A DNA stretch of 64,000 nucleotides from Sphingobacterium sp. SGR-19 (GTDB taxonomy: Bacteria; Bacteroidota; Bacteroidia; Sphingobacteriales; Sphingobacteriaceae), in contig NZ_JAAKGS010000005.1 in assembly GCF_011043555.1 (NCBI RefSeq), positions 1 through 64,000 of the forward strand. Direction: 5' to 3'. Below, piece after piece: positions 18,574 through 27,158 of this stretch. Numbering within the stretch: position 1 is the first letter of the stretch; each line of letters opens with the position of its first letter. Below the pieces are notes generated by a model that did not search any database, was not told the DNA's origin, and saw only the letters and a list, made by a program, of their open reading frames with translations. A program made the position numbers and the translations under genes.

Positions 18574-20055
18574 ATGAAAACATCGATTTTTAGCAGTTTG
18601 TGTAGCCTTCTTTTAGTGCTGGCTAGCTGCGATATGGAAAAAGACCCGATTGGATTGCTAACGCCTGATCAAATCAATGAGAGCCCCTCGGAAGCAACGT
18701 TAACATCGGCTGTAAACAGCGCGTATGAACCCCTGCGGAATACCAACGGATTTCTCGGAGATGGAAGTTGGGGGCGTGGATTATATATTCGTCCGGATTT
18801 TATAATTGAGGATATTGCCGGTGGCGATATGAACAAGAAATGGGTTTCTGATGGAGACCAAGCTTGGATGGACGAGGTCAGCCGATTCTCTTTCACAGCC
18901 GAAAATCCCGCTTTTAATGGATTATGGACCTATGCTTTTGAGGGGGTATCCCGGACAAATCTGGCGATTGCTAAGTTAAGTGACCCCGCTATTATCCAAC
19001 AAGCGGGCATTTCCACGGAATTAGGAAACAGAATGTTGGGAGAAGCGCTCTTTCTGAGGGCGTATTACTACTTCGAGTTGGTTACCAATTTTGGAGACGT
19101 ACCTCTGCTCATCAAACCGCTAACGAATTTTGACGAAGCGTATGAGGTCGCCAAAAGAGTGCCGCAGGATCAGATCTGGGAACAGATACGTACCGATCTA
19201 CAACAAGCTGGAGAATTATTGCCGGAAGCGAAACATCCGGTAGGAGCAGAGCCATGGCGGGCTTCCATTGGGGCTGTATGGGCGTTCGAAGCGAAAGTCG
19301 CATTGTTTACCGAGGAATGGGCGAAGGTACTGGAAAAGGTGAATGCATTAGAACAAAAAGGTTATTATTCCTTAAACAGTAACTACTTTGATAGTTTTGA
19401 CAATAGCAAGGAGTTTGCGGAACGAGAGGTGATATTCGCCTATAATCATACGCAGGGAACGCTGCCGAAGAACGGTAACAGTATAGGATCGCTGCTGGGA
19501 TGGGGCTTTCTGGCACCGACAGACGATTTTATCGCTTCTTTCGAAGCGAATGACCCGCGTTTGGAATATACGGTTGACGTGGACAGCCGGCTGGTATATA
19601 AATTGATGGGCGAATTAAGTCCGGCGAACCGTGGGAACGGAGATTCGCCAACGAACAAGATTTTAATCCGTTGGGCAGATGTACTCCTCTGGAAAGCGGA
19701 GGCCTATCTGGAAACCAACGCATACGCAGCGGCTATTGGTTTGATAAACGAAATACGGATGCGCGCCCGCAATACGGTCACGGTGGACGGGGAGCGTGCC
19801 CCGGCAGGTACGCTACCGGCACATGACGTACAGGAATCGGATCCCGCTGTCATCAAGACTTGGTTGATGCAGGAGCGACGGTCCGAGCTGGGTTTTGAAA
19901 GTCACCGTTTTAGCGATTTGAGAAGGTGGAAAGTGGCGTCAGAAGTATTACGGGCGATGGGTAAAAGTTTTAGCCCGCATCACTATCTGTACCCGATACC
20001 ACAGCGGGAAATTGATTTATCTGGAGGTTCCTTGGGACAGAACACAAATTATTGA
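18574..20055 (+). CDS. SusD/RagB-type nutrient-binding lipoprotein
   Basis: Surface lipoprotein that caps the preceding SusC barrel. Signal MKTSIFSSLCSLLLVLASC, cysteine at residue 19. The tetratricopeptide-like helical core contains LGEALFLRAYYYFELVTNFGDVPLL. The C-terminal part has RRSELGFESHRFSDLRRWKVA and YPIPQREIDLSGG. At 493 residues it is of normal length. It is co-transcribed with susC and is followed 43 bp later by the GH130 gene. Confidence 0.94.
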   Translation: MKTSIFSSLCSLLLVLASCDMEKDPIGLLTPDQINESPSEATLTSAVNSAYEPLRNTNGFLGDGSWGRGLYIRPDFIIEDIAGGDMNKKWVSDGDQAWMDEVSRFSFTAENPAFNGLWTYAFEGVSRTNLAIAKLSDPAIIQQAGISTELGNRMLGEALFLRAYYYFELVTNFGDVPLLIKPLTNFDEAYEVAKRVPQDQIWEQIRTDLQQAGELLPEAKHPVGAEPWRASIGAVWAFEAKVALFTEEWAKVLEKVNALEQKGYYSLNSNYFDSFDNSKEFAEREVIFAYNHTQGTLPKNGNSIGSLLGWGFLAPTDDFIASFEANDPRLEYTVDVDSRLVYKLMGELSPANRGNGDSPTNKILIRWADVLLWKAEAYLETNAYAAAIGLINEIRMRARNTVTVDGERAPAGTLPAHDVQESDPAVIKTWLMQERRSELGFESHRFSDLRRWKVASEVLRAMGKSFSPHHYLYPIPQREIDLSGGSLGQNTNY

Positions 20056-20098
20056 CAATTGCACGACGTAAATTAAATTTATATAAATCTTGATAACT

Positions 20099-21253
20099 AT
20101 GAATAGATCAGTATGGAAGGGATTCCTATTGTTTATAGCGACCGCTGGAGCTGTCCAGGCGCAAGGACAACAGGAAACGAACACACTCCCCGAATGGGCA
20201 TTTGGTGGTTTTGTAAGACCTGCAGGTGTAAATCCGGTGATATCTCCTATAGAAAATACGCGCTTTTTGGATCCGATGAGTGGCAAAGAGATCGCCTGGG
20301 AATCCAACGATACATTTAATCCTGCGGCTACGGTAAAGGACGGTAAAATTGTTGTGCTGTATCGAGCGGAAGATAAGTCGGGTGTAGGCATAGGCCATCG
20401 GACCTCCCGTTTGGGGTACGCTGAAAGTGAAGATGGTCTATCTTTTAGGCGCAACGAAACGCCTGTTTTTTACCCCGCCGAAGACGCGCAAAAAGCGTTT
20501 GAATGGCCGGGAGGAACGGAGGATCCCAGAGTGGCCGTAACGGAGGACGGACTTTATGTTATGTTTTATACCCAGTGGAACCGCGAAACTGCCCGACTTG
20601 GAGTCGCAACTTCCCGAGATTTGATAAACTGGGAGAAACACGGACAGATTTTTGCGAACGCAAAAAACGCAGATCTCGTCTTAGACAAATTCCATAAATC
20701 CGCTTCCATTGTTACCCAAGTAAAAAATGGAAAGCAAGTGATTACGAAAGTGAATGGAAAATACTGGATGTACTGGGGGGAACGTGGTGTATATGGTGCC
20801 ACATCCGATAACCTCATCGATTGGGAGCCCGTTGTCGATGAAAATCGTGAGATAGAAGCCTTTATCTCGCCGCGGAAAGGTTTTTTTGATAGTGATCTAA
20901 CCGAGTGTGGTCCACCGGCTATACTAACAGAACATGGCATCTTGTTGTTATACAACGGCAAAAATAATCCGGAGCATGGGGATAAACGGTTCAACAGAGG
21001 TACGTACAGCGCAGGACAGGTACTATTTGATGCTAACGATCCCACCAAAGTGATCGACCGCTTGGATGTACCGTTTTTAAGACCGATGGAAGATTTTGAA
21101 AAAAGTGGTCAATATAAAGATGGAACGGTTTTCATCGAAGGATTGGTCTATTTTCAGAATAAGTGGTTTTTATATTATGGATGTGCAGATTCGGAAGTGG
21201 CAGTAGCGGTATATGATCCGAGCAATCCAGCACAGCCAGACCCATTACCATAA
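20099..21253 (+). CDS. Secreted GH130-family glycosidase or phosphorylase
   Basis: Five-bladed beta-propeller enzyme of glycoside hydrolase family 130, which acts on beta-linked mannosides by phosphorolysis or hydrolysis. The signal peptide is MNRSVWKGFLLFIATAGAVQAQ. Family-like segments are NDTFNPAATVKDGKIVVLYRAED, WPGGTEDPRV near residue 136, and ESDLTECGPPAI-like FFDSDLTECGPPAIL further on. I start at the ATG at 20099; an in-frame TTG at 20090 is less likely. Export fits the hydrolytic beta-mannosidase members better than the cytoplasmic phosphorylases, but this is inference. Product mannose would feed the kinase and porter encoded next. Confidence 0.82.
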   Translation: MNRSVWKGFLLFIATAGAVQAQGQQETNTLPEWAFGGFVRPAGVNPVISPIENTRFLDPMSGKEIAWESNDTFNPAATVKDGKIVVLYRAEDKSGVGIGHRTSRLGYAESEDGLSFRRNETPVFYPAEDAQKAFEWPGGTEDPRVAVTEDGLYVMFYTQWNRETARLGVATSRDLINWEKHGQIFANAKNADLVLDKFHKSASIVTQVKNGKQVITKVNGKYWMYWGERGVYGATSDNLIDWEPVVDENREIEAFISPRKGFFDSDLTECGPPAILTEHGILLLYNGKNNPEHGDKRFNRGTYSAGQVLFDANDPTKVIDRLDVPFLRPMEDFEKSGQYKDGTVFIEGLVYFQNKWFLYYGCADSEVAVAVYDPSNPAQPDPLP

Positions 21254-21271
21254 ATGTAACCTATTATAGGT

Positions 21272-22156
21272 ATGATGAATAGCTCGATAGAAGAAAGCGT
21301 CCTCTGTGCGGACATAGGTGGGTCTCATATTACGGCAGCCGTAATTGACGTTACTCGTCAAACAATGATTTCCAATACGATTGTCCGCCACAAAATCGAC
21401 GCGCATGCTGCAGCAAAGGTTATCTTGGCGGAGTGGGCAAGAGCATTGAAGGCCGCTCAAGCGTGCTGGGGAAAAAAATGTGACCATTTGGCGATATCTA
21501 TGCCAGGACCTTTTGATTACGACAAAGGTATATCGCTAATCAAGGGCTTGGATAAATACGATGCGCTTTTTGGTATGGATATTAAGCGAGAGTTTGCTAC
21601 TGAGCTGATGCTGCCGACAGAAAGCATCTGGTTCATGAATGATGCCGAAGCGTTTCTGCGGGGTGAGGCAAGTCAAGACAGTAATAAACATTATAAGAGC
21701 GTACTCGGGCTGACTTTAGGAACGGGATTGGGGGCTGCGTTCTTTCAAGAAGGTACCGTCACTGATCTGAATCTCGGTTCATCCTCCTTCTTAAACGGCA
21801 TCGCCGAGGACTATATTTCGAGTCGCGGCATTCTTGCATATTATCGTATGCTAGGGGGTATCAAAGCAACTGATGTGAAGACGCTGGTAAACGGGATCAG
21901 TACCGATATGAAGGCGATACAAGCCATACAACAGCTCGCTAAGTGGTTGGCTGACTTTCTCTCGCAGCATGTGCCGGTTTGGAATCCGGACCTCATTATT
22001 ATTGGTGGCAATATAAGTAAGGCCCACGCGCTTTTTCTCCCTACAGTATCGGATATTTTAGAAGGTCGTGGTATACATGTTCCTATAAAAGTAGCTACCA
22101 TGGGAGAACACGCGGCGATGCTTGGAGCATCGTCATTGGTCAAGATTAAAAAATAA
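21272..22156 (+). CDS. ROK-family sugar kinase
   Basis: Sugar kinase or regulator of the ROK family, 294 residues, no DNA-binding domain, so a kinase. The ATP phosphate-1 motif is ADIGGSHITAAV (about 12-23); the second glycine-rich motif is LTLGTGLGAAF (about 149-159); FMNDAEAFLRGEA contains the conserved catalytic aspartate region. The CxCGxxGC zinc site found in many ROK proteins is not present, so it belongs to the zinc-free subset. The gene is 18 bp after the GH130 gene and 5 bp before the porter gene. It likely phosphorylates the monosaccharide freed by GH130, for example mannose or glucose. Start could be the second ATG at 21275. Confidence 0.87.
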   Translation: MMNSSIEESVLCADIGGSHITAAVIDVTRQTMISNTIVRHKIDAHAAAKVILAEWARALKAAQACWGKKCDHLAISMPGPFDYDKGISLIKGLDKYDALFGMDIKREFATELMLPTESIWFMNDAEAFLRGEASQDSNKHYKSVLGLTLGTGLGAAFFQEGTVTDLNLGSSSFLNGIAEDYISSRGILAYYRMLGGIKATDVKTLVNGISTDMKAIQAIQQLAKWLADFLSQHVPVWNPDLIIIGGNISKAHALFLPTVSDILEGRGIHVPIKVATMGEHAAMLGASSLVKIKK

Positions 22157-22161
22157 TATCT

Positions 22162-23487
22162 ATGAATTCTGTATCTGATTCTAAACATGGTTTTGCCATC
22201 CGGTGTGCACTGATCGCATCGCTGGGAGGTTTTCTTTTTGGTTTCGAAACGGCGGTAATCTCTGGCGCCGATAAAAATATCCAACAACTATGGTCGCTTA
22301 GTTCCTTTTGGCAGGGATTCACGGTTTCTTCCAGTCTTATCGGAACGGTGATCGGGGCGCTCTTGGCCAGTGCACCTGCTCAAAAATTCGGACGTAAAAA
22401 AATATTAATAGTCATTGCGCTGGCGTATTTATGCTCGGCGATAGGTTGTGCGGTGTCCAGTAATTGGTCGCTGTTTATTTTGTCCCGTTTTACGGGCGGA
22501 CTGGCCGTCGGTATGTCGTCTGTGGTAGGACCAATTTATATCTCTGAAATTGCACCTGCAAGCATTCGCGGACGTTTGACAAGTTGCTTTCAGCTCATGA
22601 TCGTGTTTGGAATTTTTGTAGCCTATCTGACGAATTTTCTTTTTGTTGGGATGGGCGATGATGCTTGGCGGTGGATGCTCGGTATTATGGTTTTTCCTGC
22701 TTTGCTGTTTTTAGGTCTATTGCAACTTATCCCCGAAAGTCCCCGCTGGTTGATAATAAAGGGTAAGCAAGAACAAGCACGGGTTATTTTCCATAAGCTA
22801 GGGGAAAGGCAGATAGATCATACGCTGAAATCTGGTGAGCAGGACGAAACTGCTAAGGAATCGCTATACCAGCGGAAATACCTAAAACCGATTTTATATG
22901 CTGTCATACTGGCGATGTTCAATCAGTTAAGCGGTATCAACGCGATATTATACTATGCACCCCGGATTTTCGAACTAGCGGGCTTCGACGAACAACTGGC
23001 CTATCTCCAACCGGTGTTCATTGGCGGAGCTAATTTGCTGTTTACCTGCCTTGCAATGACCATTATTGATAGATTTGGCCGGAAAAAGCTATTATTGATA
23101 GGCAGCGTTGGTATGTTTGTGTTTTTGGCATTGGTAGCTCAGGCTTTTAGTCAGGGGCTAACGGCTGATTCGTCTGTGCTCGTTTATCTAATTGGGTTTA
23201 TTGCGTTCTTTGCATTTTCCCAAGGTGCTGTCATTTGGGTGTTTATTGCAGAGATTTTTCCTAATAAAGTTCGTTCACAAGGTAGTTCGCTAGGAAGCGC
23301 TACCCACTGGATAATGGCTGCGGTCATTTCGTGGGTATTTCCGGTTATTGCTGAAGAAACCCCAAATGGAGGTTTTTATTCGTTTCTCTTCTATAGTATA
23401 ATGATGGCTCTTTCTTTCTTTTTTATATGGAAATTTATGCCAGAAACAAAGGGGAAGTCTTTAGAGGATATCCAGAAAACACTGTAA
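22162..23487 (+). CDS. MFS sugar porter (XylE/GalP-type)
   Basis: Twelve-helix sugar:proton symporter of the sugar porter family, 441 residues. Signature segments: GFETAVISG in helix 1, GRKK between helices 2 and 3, PIYISEIAPASIRGRL after helix 4, PESPRWL before the central loop, NQLSGINAILYYAPRIF in helix 7, DRFGRKKLL, and PETKGKSLE at the end. It carries a monosaccharide over the inner membrane and completes a pathway with the outer SusCD, periplasmic GH130 and cytoplasmic ROK kinase. A hairpin follows the stop codon. Confidence 0.93.
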   Translation: MNSVSDSKHGFAIRCALIASLGGFLFGFETAVISGADKNIQQLWSLSSFWQGFTVSSSLIGTVIGALLASAPAQKFGRKKILIVIALAYLCSAIGCAVSSNWSLFILSRFTGGLAVGMSSVVGPIYISEIAPASIRGRLTSCFQLMIVFGIFVAYLTNFLFVGMGDDAWRWMLGIMVFPALLFLGLLQLIPESPRWLIIKGKQEQARVIFHKLGERQIDHTLKSGEQDETAKESLYQRKYLKPILYAVILAMFNQLSGINAILYYAPRIFELAGFDEQLAYLQPVFIGGANLLFTCLAMTIIDRFGRKKLLLIGSVGMFVFLALVAQAFSQGLTADSSVLVYLIGFIAFFAFSQGAVIWVFIAEIFPNKVRSQGSSLGSATHWIMAAVISWVFPVIAEETPNGGFYSFLFYSIMMALSFFFIWKFMPETKGKSLEDIQKTL

Positions 23488-23488
23488 A

Positions 23489-23540
23489 CCGCAGGGTGTT
23501 CACCCCGCGGATAGGAAAGCCGGTTAATTATTTTTAACCA
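23489..23540. terminator. Hairpins between convergent porter and sigma genes
   Basis: CCGCAGGGTG/CACCCCGCGG (23489-23510, one mismatch) is followed by GGTTAA/TTAACC around a T-rich stretch near 23522-23540. These probably terminate the convergent transcripts. Confidence 0.5.
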
Positions 23541-24049
23541 GCTGTTTTATATGTAGACAGCTGCGCTTGTAAAAATTTACGTGCATGGTGTATACGGGTC
23601 TTGACCGTACCTTCGGGCATGTTAAAATACTCCGCTATCTCCCTGTATTTATAGCCTTCGATATGCATGTTAAAAATTTCGCTGCTTTCAGCTGGTAATT
23701 TTTTCATCGCGAATTCAATATCATTCATGGTAAACTTCCCTTCACTGGCATTTCGGCTGAAAGGCTCGCTACAGCCCATGTCGCGTAGATCACATAATTG
23801 GGAGTTTTCATAAGCCAATCTTTTCTGGTCACGACGGTATTGATTTATGAATACGTTTCTCATGATGACGTATAACCAAGATAAAAACTTAGGGTTATTT
23901 TCATATTCGTCTATGTACCTTATAGATTTGACAAGAGTTTCTTGAACCAAGTCTTGGATGTCTTCTGGATCCTTTGTAAACTTTCTTGCAAACTTGGTAA
24001 GAATAGATTTGCTTTGCTCGATCTGCTGTTGTAATTGAATAGACGTCAT
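23534..24049 (-). CDS. ECF RNA polymerase sigma factor
   Basis: Sigma-70 family ECF factor of 171 residues. Region 2 has DPEDIQDLVQETLVKSIRYIDEYENNPKFLSWLYVIMRNVFINQYRR (about 27-75); region 4 has LPAESSEIFNMHIEGYKYREIAEYFNMPEGTVKTRIHHARKFLQ (about 117-160). It resembles the stand-alone EcfG-distant SigW/RpoE-like factors common in Sphingobacteriaceae. No anti-sigma gene is adjacent, so its control is unknown. Confidence 0.92.
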   Translation of the reverse strand: MTSIQLQQQIEQSKSILTKFARKFTKDPEDIQDLVQETLVKSIRYIDEYENNPKFLSWLYVIMRNVFINQYRRDQKRLAYENSQLCDLRDMGCSEPFSRNASEGKFTMNDIEFAMKKLPAESSEIFNMHIEGYKYREIAEYFNMPEGTVKTRIHHARKFLQAQLSTYKTAG

Positions 24050-24428
24050 AGGTAAATTTTTTAAATTTAAACTTGTTCCATAGTGTTACAACCATTACAA
24101 AAGTGATGCAAAAAATGAGCGATTTGGACACTACCGGGTGTGCCAAAGAAATTGTTGCGGTAAATACGTTTTATACGTATTTATACGTATTTTCCGCTTT
24201 CTTTAGCTAAAAACTAAACCTTTGGGATTACTTTCAGTCTAAACTGCACTGGCCTAACGACTAAAAAATTTATTGTTTTTCAGTATAAATATCTATTGGA
24301 TAGCGTATTTGTGTATCTTACCCGATGTGTAAATGTGAATACACAAACTGGTCCGCGAAGGTAAAAACTTTTTTGATATAACCGCGTTCATTTAGTGTAT
24401 AAGAAAAATAGTGGAACCAGATAGTAGT
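24050..24428. other. Intergenic stretch with ATACGTAT tandem repeat
   Basis: No gene seen. It contains a perfect tandem 10-mer TTATACGTAT at 24171-24180 and 24181-24190, each with the palindrome ATACGTAT, which could be a paired operator. It must also hold the promoter of the ECF sigma gene on the minus strand, but no clear TAnnTTTG was found. Confidence 0.4.
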
Positions 24429-24725
24429 ATGATGGAAAATAATAGTTTACTGCTTAACGAAGCAAATGCATTACTGAATTTGTTGGCAAAAAGATATAAT
24501 TACAACAAAAAGGTGTCGTGCATTTCCGATTTATCAGCATTCAAGGATAGGATCTTAAGCATCTGTTGGAACGATGACGGCCGTGATTATTGTGGCGAGC
24601 GCGTTTACATCTTTCTCGATGAAGGGATAGTGATCAATTTCGATAACCAGGTTTACCTGCATGTTAGCGAAAACTTTACCTGTTTAAAAGAATATTTCGA
24701 CGGGAGCAAACAAGTTTCCGCATAA
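24429..24725 (+). CDS. Small hypothetical protein
   Basis: 98 residues from the ATG at 24429 (the frame can also start at a GTG at 24411). It has charged helical N-terminal residues (LLLNEANALLNLLAKRYNY) and a beta-rich second half (ERVYIFLDEGIVINFDNQVYLHVS). There is no signal peptide or membrane segment. The balanced composition suggests a real gene. I do not recognise the family. Confidence 0.5.
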   Translation: MMENNSLLLNEANALLNLLAKRYNYNKKVSCISDLSAFKDRILSICWNDDGRDYCGERVYIFLDEGIVINFDNQVYLHVSENFTCLKEYFDGSKQVSA

Positions 24726-25181
24726 GTGACCTTTCTCTACAGCTTTCAGTTTTCTGCCTCCAGAGAACGGAGTTGTATATTTATCTACGTCCAACCCGTG
24801 ACGTAGCTATACTAACTAAATATCTATCAGTTAGCATTCAAAATTACATGCTCGGTTGACTATATGGCAGAGATAATGCTCGATAACGCAGGTCTCCATA
24901 TGTTAAAATTGGTGAAAAGATAGACTGTCCTGAAAATGGACGAACTAATATGAAAAGCATAAAAAAATGCTTTTCAAGCAAGTATTACGAAGGGGTTTCG
25001 GCATCAATAAAAATTGAAATAGTTTTTATTAGTTGTCATAACAATAATTTTGTGAAAGCTAATTTATTGCCTTTTGGCATAATTTTAGAATTACGTATGT
25101 GTATAATTTTGAAGCGATTATATAAAGGTTGTCTATGCGACTTTTGTTGACAAGCAGCATATTTGATCACTTTCAAAAGAA
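24726..25181. other. Intergenic stretch before the transposase-like ORF
   Basis: No convincing gene. A 66-codon frame at 24950-25150 has cysteine-rich, low-complexity content and is probably chance. TGAAAAGCAT (24951-24960) and ATGCTTTTCA (24967-24976) form a perfect 10-bp inverted repeat that could be a terminator or part of a decayed insertion-sequence end. Confidence 0.35.
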
Positions 25182-25592
25182 ATGCAAGATGAAAAAAACA
25201 TGAAAAAGAGTAGAAAAGATGTGCAGGTAGAGGCTGTAAAGGCTATTTTGTCGGGAGACTTGCTGCTAGAAGATGCGATGAAGAAATATGGCGTAAAAGA
25301 TAAGCGAACCATTGTCAGCTGGATGAAGGCTTTTTCGCCATTACTCCAAAGTAATGATTATAGTGGGAATACAATAAGTAAAGAGACTGTACAAACTCCG
25401 TCCATTAATGAATATATTGTTAAGGAAAATCAATTATTAAAAAGAGTGATCATCCTTCAAGATCAGTTGCGGGAGCTTGAAGAGAAAAATGCGCAGATCC
25501 AAGCGCATCGTAATGTTTTGATGGACAAAGTAACTCGATTGGAACTCAAATTGCAATCGCGAGACGACCGTAAAGCAACGCCGGACGTCTAG
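25182..25592 (+). CDS. Transposase-like helix-turn-helix protein (OrfA-type), probably a remnant
   Basis: 136 residues. The N-terminal part (KDVQVEAVKAILSGDLLLEDAMKKYGVKDKRTIVSWMKAF) is the helix-turn-helix typical of IS3-family OrfA proteins. A leucine-rich coiled coil follows (ENQLLKRVIILQDQLRELEEKNAQ), as in OrfA dimerisation zones. No OrfB catalytic frame follows; instead the DNA runs within about 10 bp into a stray copy of the SDR gene. The element is therefore incomplete, or the gene has been kept as a lone DNA-binding protein. Confidence 0.6.
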   Translation: MQDEKNMKKSRKDVQVEAVKAILSGDLLLEDAMKKYGVKDKRTIVSWMKAFSPLLQSNDYSGNTISKETVQTPSINEYIVKENQLLKRVIILQDQLRELEEKNAQIQAHRNVLMDKVTRLELKLQSRDDRKATPDV

Positions 25593-25602
25593 CGGGAAAG
25601 AC

Positions 25603-25699
25603 GCCAGCGGCGTATTCTCGCCAAACTTCGGCAGGCTTTCCTGTTCCTGGCCGCCAGATACCTGAAGCGGTGGCCCAGATGGGACCGGGTGATACACCG
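25603..25699 (-). pseudogene. Ectopic 97-bp fragment of the SDR gene (direct repeat copy 1)
   Basis: Nearly identical to 26414-26509 inside the SDR gene, in the same orientation: one G/C difference and one small difference (GGCCC versus GTCC). It encodes the segment around SGGQEQESLPKFGENTPLA. The two copies bracket the toxin-antitoxin genes as direct repeats. Confidence 0.9.
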
Positions 25700-25718
25700 A
25701 TATATTGTGTATATGGTG

Positions 25719-25726
25719 TATATTTG
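25719..25726 (+). promoter_or_regulatory. Candidate -7 element for the toxin-antitoxin operon (TATATTTG)
   Basis: TATATTTG matches TAnnTTTG and lies 19 bp before the antitoxin ATG. It begins just past the end of the SDR-derived repeat, inside a TATA-rich stretch. Confidence 0.5.
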
Positions 25727-25745
25727 TCATATTAGACTTGCTACA

Positions 25746-25994
25746 ATGAGAAAAAATATTGATATCGACGAAAAGATGTTGACAAAACTAAAATTACTGT
25801 CTGCATTTGAAGAAATGAGTGTAAAAACTATTATGGAAAAAGCTGTTTCGTTTTATGTAGAATACAAGGAAAAGGAGCGATTAAAAACGCTTTCTGACGA
25901 AGAAAAAGAGGACTTGGGCTTGTTGGTGCTTATGCAACAAGCAGACAGAAAAGAAGTGGCAAGTCGTCAAGATGTAATGAATGCCTTAGACTAA
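25746..25994 (+). CDS. Antitoxin of a type II toxin-antitoxin pair
   Basis: 82 residues from the ATG at 25746 (the frame is open from 25689 but that includes the promoter). The N-terminus MRKNIDIDEKMLTKLKLLSAFEEMSVKTIMEKAVSFYV fits a ribbon-helix-helix DNA-binding domain. The acidic C-terminus (LSDEEKEDLGLLVLMQQADR) is the expected toxin-wrapping tail. Its stop overlaps the toxin start as TAATG, so translation is coupled. It should neutralise the toxin and repress the operon. Confidence 0.85.
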   Translation: MRKNIDIDEKMLTKLKLLSAFEEMSVKTIMEKAVSFYVEYKEKERLKTLSDEEKEDLGLLVLMQQADRKEVASRQDVMNALD

Positions 25995-26260
25995 TGGAAG
26001 TTATTTTTTTACGGAGTTTTCTTCATGACATTAAAAAACTGGGGGACAAAAAATTGAAGGCCAAAATAAAGGAATTTATTATAGAGCTCGAAAAGAGCGA
26101 AGCCTTAGAAGGGATGTCCAGTGTCAAAAAGTTAAAAGGGTTTTCATCTGCTTATCAATGGAGAACAGGCGATTATCGCTTGGGTTTTTATAAAGATGAG
26201 AATCGGGTTGAATTAGCCCGATTTGTAAAGAGGAATGACATATATAAAGTTTTTCCATAG
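25994..26260 (+). CDS. RelE/ParE-superfamily toxin
   Basis: 88 residues, standard for RelE/YafQ-type mRNA interferases. It shows the pattern: N-terminal strand MEVIFLRSFLHDIKKL, helical KKLKAKIKEFI, SVKKLKGFSSAYQWRTGDYRLGF, and the end VELARFVKRNDIYKVFP with the basic residues used for ribosome-dependent mRNA cleavage. ParE-type gyrase poisoning cannot be excluded. The start overlaps the antitoxin stop. Confidence 0.87.
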   Translation: MEVIFLRSFLHDIKKLGDKKLKAKIKEFIIELEKSEALEGMSSVKKLKGFSSAYQWRTGDYRLGFYKDENRVELARFVKRNDIYKVFP

Positions 26261-26298
26261 ACAGCTGTTTAACGAGTGCACTTACGGACGAGGTGACC

Positions 26299-27141
26299 TT
26301 ATGGCTGGCCACCTCCGCCCGCAGCGCCATATATCTGCCCTGTGGAATAGCTGGCGCTGTTATCCGCTAATTGTACAAAAATAGAAGCAAGCTCGGCAGG
26401 TTGCCCGGCACGTGCCAGCGGCGTATTCTCGCCAAACTTCGGCAGGCTTTCCTGTTCCTGGCCGCCACATACCTGAAGCGGTGTCCAGATGGGACCGGGT
26501 GATACACCGTTCACCCGGATTCCCTTCGGTCCGAACTGTTTAGAAAGAGATTTTACATAAGCCACGTTGGCTGCTTTGGTCTGTGCATAATCAAATAGAT
26601 TTTCTGAGGGATCGTATGCCTGTACCGAAGTTGTCGCAATGATCGACGCGCCCGCCGGTAAATGGGGTAGCGCAGCTTTCGTGATCCAAAACAACGCATA
26701 GATGTTGGTCTTCATGGTGGCATCAAAACTTTCCTCACTGATGTCCATGATGGACAGGTTACTTTTTTGATATCCTGCGTTGTTCACCAATATATCCAGC
26801 CCGCCCAATTGGGATACCGCGTCATCCACCAGTTTTTTGCAAAATGCAGCATCGGTGATATCTCCGGGAATCGCGACCGCTTTTCTGCCCGCTTGTTTGA
26901 TGAGGGCAATCACCTGTTCGGCATCCTCTTCCTCCGCCGGAAGATAATTTATGGCAACGTCTGCGCCTTCGCGGGCATAGGCAATGGCAGCCGCGCGGCC
27001 GATACCAGAATCTCCTCCTGTTATAAGCGCCTTTCGACCAGCCAAGCGTCCTTGTTCATACGCTATATTTTTTAACCACTTTAACGAGGTCGTTCTCTTT
27101 GATGAACAATGTATCTTAGATTCCGTTTTCAGTATGGTCAT
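26299..27141 (-). CDS. Short-chain dehydrogenase/reductase (YghA-like), N-terminus possibly rearranged
   Basis: NAD(P)-dependent oxidoreductase of the classical SDR fold, close to the YghA group. Cofactor motif TGGDSGIG at about 41-48, NNAG near 130, catalytic Ser in ATTSVQAY, and YAQTK as the YxxxK pair near 183-187. The C-terminal TGQIYGAAGGGGQP is complete. The first 30 residues (MTILKTESKIHCSSKRTTSLKWLKN) do not look like the Pro/Gly-rich arm that relatives have before the GRLAGRKALITGG stretch, so the 5' end may have been replaced. An internal 96-bp piece is duplicated at 25603. Confidence 0.85.
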   Translation of the reverse strand: MTILKTESKIHCSSKRTTSLKWLKNIAYEQGRLAGRKALITGGDSGIGRAAAIAYAREGADVAINYLPAEEEDAEQVIALIKQAGRKAVAIPGDITDAAFCKKLVDDAVSQLGGLDILVNNAGYQKSNLSIMDISEESFDATMKTNIYALFWITKAALPHLPAGASIIATTSVQAYDPSENLFDYAQTKAANVAYVKSLSKQFGPKGIRVNGVSPGPIWTPLQVCGGQEQESLPKFGENTPLARAGQPAELASIFVQLADNSASYSTGQIYGAAGGGGQP

Positions 27142-27158
27142 TTCTCATGTAGACACCA

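Noticed and set aside
24950..25150. 66-codon ORF before the transposase-like gene
   Set aside because: Composition is Cys/Ile/Leu-rich and AT-driven, it starts inside an inverted repeat, and there is no support for translation.
25182..26260. Complete insertion sequence carrying the toxin-antitoxin genes
   Set aside because: Only an OrfA-like gene is present, with no catalytic OrfB and no terminal inverted repeats; the repeats seen derive from the SDR gene.
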